Positions 6,252 to 8,184 of a stretch of DNA of 8,184 nucleotides are shown here, one piece after another. The stretch's first letter is position 1, and each line of letters begins with the position of its first letter. A model generated the notes under the pieces. That model made no database searches. It saw nothing but the letters and a program-made list of their open reading frames with translations, and had not been told where the DNA came from. The stretch spans positions 1-8,184 of the forward strand of contig CALFIV010000239.1 of assembly GCA_937877295.1 (NCBI GenBank), read 5' to 3'. This stretch comes from an uncultured Clostridia bacterium. GTDB lineage: Bacteria; Bacillota_A; Clostridia; Christensenellales; CAG-138. A program made the translations under genes and the position numbers.

Positions 6252-8184
6252 AGCTGTTCCTCCATCGGGCGATTGAAGGCGCGCAGGCTCTTCAACGCAG
6301 TTTGTTCTTCCTCCGCGCCGGTAAAGACCTCGAGCACGACGGAGTGTTTGAAGCGGTTTACATCGGGATCGCAGAAGGCCTTCATCGCTTCGTCGAACGC
6401 GTCCTTCGTGTCGGCGCGCAGATAGGCGACGCCCATCGATTCCGCCCAGCCCTTCGCGCTGCCGAAATGGCCGTGCGCGGCGATCAACTCGTCGCTGTCC
6501 GCGCCCCACAGACGCTCAAGCGACGCGTTCAGCCGGAATTCGACGCCGCGTGCGTTGTTGATCAGCAGGATTCTGAGGTTCTTGCCCAAGTGCCGGTTTC
6601 CGATCGCGTTCATGTCATAGAAGAACGCGAGATCGCCGAGCAGACAGAACGACAGACGGTTCGGGTCGGCCAGCGCCTGCCCGAGCGCGGTGGAAAGCGC
6701 GCCGTCGATGCCGAAGCCGCCGACGTTTGAGCTGACCGTGATGCTCGGATCGAGCGCAAAGTAGTTCATGCTGCGCAGGGAATTCAAAATACCCAGATGC
6801 AGGTAGCTGTTGTTCGGGATGCGCTTGGAAAGCTGCGACGCCGCATAGAGATTGGACAGCGGCAGCATCGGCACTTTGGTGTCCGGCACGGCGGCCTTGA
6901 CGGTCTCGTCATAGCGCACATCGTTTTCAACGCCGCCGAGCGCTTCGAAGAAGAAACGTTCGGAGCAGAAGAACTGCTTTTGGACCACCTCTGCGCCGTG
7001 GCGGTTGTGGAACTTGCAATCCTCCGAAATGCGCCATACGCGCATGCCGCGGAACAGCGGGTTTGCGCTGTAATCGCCGGACACAGAGCCGAGATCGATC
7101 AACAGATCCGGCAGCGCCTTCAGATGCGCAAGATCGCCGGCGACCTCGCTCAGCACACGGTTTTTGCCCGTATAGTTTGCGGTATGATCGCAGAAGACCG
7201 GCGCGTGCGCCCTTTGCGCAAACGTTTCGATCGCCGCTTTGGTCGGCGCGTCAAACGGCTTGTGCGAACCGATGAACAGCGCGATCTTTTTGCCCTTGAG
7301 CGCGTGCAGCAGCCTGTCCGCCGGGAAATCCTCCGCATCGTGGACGTCGATCTTCTGTACGTCGGGCAGCGCGGGCGTCTTGAAGGAGTAGAGGTTGCCG
7401 ACCGGCAGGTTGATGTGGACCGGACCTGCGTCGCGCCGCGTGGCGGTATACAGCGCTTCGTTGACGAGCTGCACGCAGGCGCGCCAATCCTCCGCGTCCT
7501 TGATGAGCGGCAGGATCGCCGAAAACCGCTTGACGTCGTTTTGCGAAACCGTACGGTCCGTCATCTGCGGCATCAGATCGGTCGGCCGCGGCGAATGGTG
7601 CTGCGAGGTGATCGCGATCACCGGCAGATTGCGGTAATATGCTTCGGTCAGCCCCGGGATATAATCGCGCGAGGCGGTCGCGCCGGTGCAGGAAATGACG
7701 ACCGGCTCTCCCGTCGCAAACGCCAGTCCGCCCGCAAGGTATGCCGCGCCGCGCTCGTCGACCGCGGAGTATACCTCAAAGAACGGATCGATCTGCACGC
7801 CGCGCGCGATCGGCACGTTTGTCGTGCCGGGCGAAACGACGATCTTTTTGATGTTGTATTTTTTCAGCAGCGCAAGAACGATCTGCGCGTTCTTGTCGTC
7901 GGTGTACATGCCGCCGCCGGGCAGCGGACTTGTGATTTGCTCCCGCGACGGCGCGGCCGATACCGCTGCTGCGGTCCGCTCGGGCACAGGCTTCGGCTGC
8001 TCCGGCTGTGGCGATACTTTCGGCTGCTCAGGCTGCGCGGCGGACTTCGGCTGCTCCGGCTGAGCCGATGCTTGCGGCTGCTCGGGTGCAGGCTTCGGTT
8101 GTACCGGCTGAGCCGATGCTTTCGGCTGCTCGGGCTTTTGCGCGGACGAACGCTTGGCGTCCTGATCCGCAACAAACGCGGGCC
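6248..8184 (-). CDS. MenD-like thiamine-diphosphate enzyme with Pro/Glu/Gln linker; 5' end off window
   Basis: The frame is open from the window edge to TGA 6248, giving 644 visible residues. About 90 are a Pro/Gln/Glu/Ala-rich linker and 553 (counted from Met at 7909) are a complete TPP enzyme. Using that numbering, SPGTTNVPIARG (26-37), catalytic-type Glu52 in DERGAAYLAGG (51-61), the segment NVGGFGIDGALSTALG (395-410), and the TPP/metal motif GDL (425-427) to NN (451-452) resemble MenD. MenD makes SEPHCHC for menaquinone. However, positions aligned by eye to E. coli MenD Arg33, Arg395 and Arg413 are Thr30, Met381 and Val396, so a different substrate is likely. No other menaquinone genes are nearby. 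Starts at GTG 7987 or ATG 7909 lack binding sites and the linker continues upstream, so this is probably the C-terminal half of a fusion protein. It is coupled to the epimerase gene. Confidence 0.8.
   Translation of the reverse strand, partial: PAFVADQDAKRSSAQKPEQPKASAQPVQPKPAPEQPQASAQPEQPKSAAQPEQPKVSPQPEQPKPVPERTAAAVSAAPSREQITSPLPGGGMYTDDKNAQIVLALLKKYNIKKIVVSPGTTNVPIARGVQIDPFFEVYSAVDERGAAYLAGGLAFATGEPVVISCTGATASRDYIPGLTEAYYRNLPVIAITSQHHSPRPTDLMPQMTDRTVSQNDVKRFSAILPLIKDAEDWRACVQLVNEALYTATRRDAGPVHINLPVGNLYSFKTPALPDVQKIDVHDAEDFPADRLLHALKGKKIALFIGSHKPFDAPTKAAIETFAQRAHAPVFCDHTANYTGKNRVLSEVAGDLAHLKALPDLLIDLGSVSGDYSANPLFRGMRVWRISEDCKFHNRHGAEVVQKQFFCSERFFFEALGGVENDVRYDETVKAAVPDTKVPMLPLSNLYAASQLSKRIPNNSYLHLGILNSLRSMNYFALDPSITVSSNVGGFGIDGALSTALGQALADPNRLSFCLLGDLAFFYDMNAIGNRHLGKNLRILLINNARGVEFRLNASLERLWGADSDELIAAHGHFGSAKGWAESMGVAYLRADTKDAFDEAMKAFCDPDVNRFKHSVVLEVFTGAEEEQTALKSLRAFNRPMEEQL
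6258..6263 (-). promoter_or_regulatory. Strong ribosome binding site of the epimerase gene
   Basis: GGAGGA on the minus strand sits 6 bases before ATG 6251. It is formed by the codons for Met-Glu-Glu at the end of the TPP enzyme, so the coding sequence doubles as the binding site. This settles the epimerase start. Confidence 0.8.
7988..8134 (-). repeat. PEQPK-type repeat linker, in-frame coding repeats
   Basis: The linker encodes five PEQP units and one PVQP, followed by K/Q and small residues, spaced alternately 9 or 7 residues. At DNA level 8056-8086 and 8104-8134 are a 48-base-offset duplication with a single mismatch over 31 bases. This points to recent in-frame expansion. Such Pro/Ala/Gln-rich stretches usually act as flexible, extended spacers between folded domains. 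Confidence 0.75.

Noticed and set aside
4785..6425. Plus-strand open frame of 546 codons across the intergenic gap and the epimerase gene
   Set aside because: It is antisense to two well-supported genes, has Arg/Val-rich composition without recognisable domains, and arises because GC-rich coding sequence rarely contains the codons that make antisense stops.
7909..7909. ATG 7909 as the true start of the TPP enzyme
   Set aside because: It gives a neat MenD-length protein, but there is no Shine-Dalgarno sequence and the same frame continues upstream as structured protein-coding repeats to the edge. It is kept as an alternative only.
7979..8137. CRISPR-like array from the regular spacing of similar short repeats
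   Set aside because: The repeats are in frame, have no unique spacers and encode a Pro/Glu/Gln-rich linker continuous with the TPP enzyme.

Overview
The window looks like a moderately high-GC, Gram-positive-type bacterial chromosome, most plausibly an uncultured clostridial Firmicute. The evidence is purine-rich Shine-Dalgarno sites, tightly packed operons, an intrinsic terminator, a LytR-CpsA-Psr (LCP) wall-polymer protein and a predicted lipoprotein. The taxonomic call is an inference; there is no rRNA or other marker gene here. There are no tRNA genes, transposases or CRISPR arrays, and no gene-free stretch longer than 300 bases.

Layout. Bases 1-139 hold a palindromic, possibly dispersed repeat, a long inverted repeat and a promoter. 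Bases 140-2718 (+) are a two-gene unit: a PlsC-type acyltransferase with an unusual zinc-ribbon tail, overlapping by one base a GltS-like (ESS family) transporter. A strong hairpin terminator at 2733-2774 separates this from a block running entirely on the minus strand. Read in its own direction, that block starts at the right edge with a MenD-like thiamine-diphosphate enzyme whose reading frame continues past the window edge through a Pro/Glu/Gln-rich repeat linker (6248-8184, partial). It overlaps by 4 bases an NAD-dependent epimerase/dehydratase (5238-6251). After a 196-base gap with a weak promoter candidate and leader hairpins comes a three-gene unit: a NAGPA-domain phosphodiester glycosidase lipoprotein (3947-5041), a 38-residue single-span membrane protein (3826-3942) and an LCP-family protein (2783-3823).

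How the genes may work together. The TPP enzyme and the SDR enzyme are translationally coupled and probably act in sequence on one small molecule; a modified sugar or other glycopolymer precursor is the best guess from context. The NAGPA/small membrane protein/LCP unit looks like a cell-envelope module: LCP proteins transfer glycopolymers from lipid carriers to the wall, and NAGPA domains cleave or recognise sugar-1-phosphodiesters. The items most worth a second look are the MenD-like enzyme that lacks the SEPHCHC-synthase arginines and is fused through a repeat linker to something off the window, and the tiny membrane protein wedged between the NAGPA and LCP genes.
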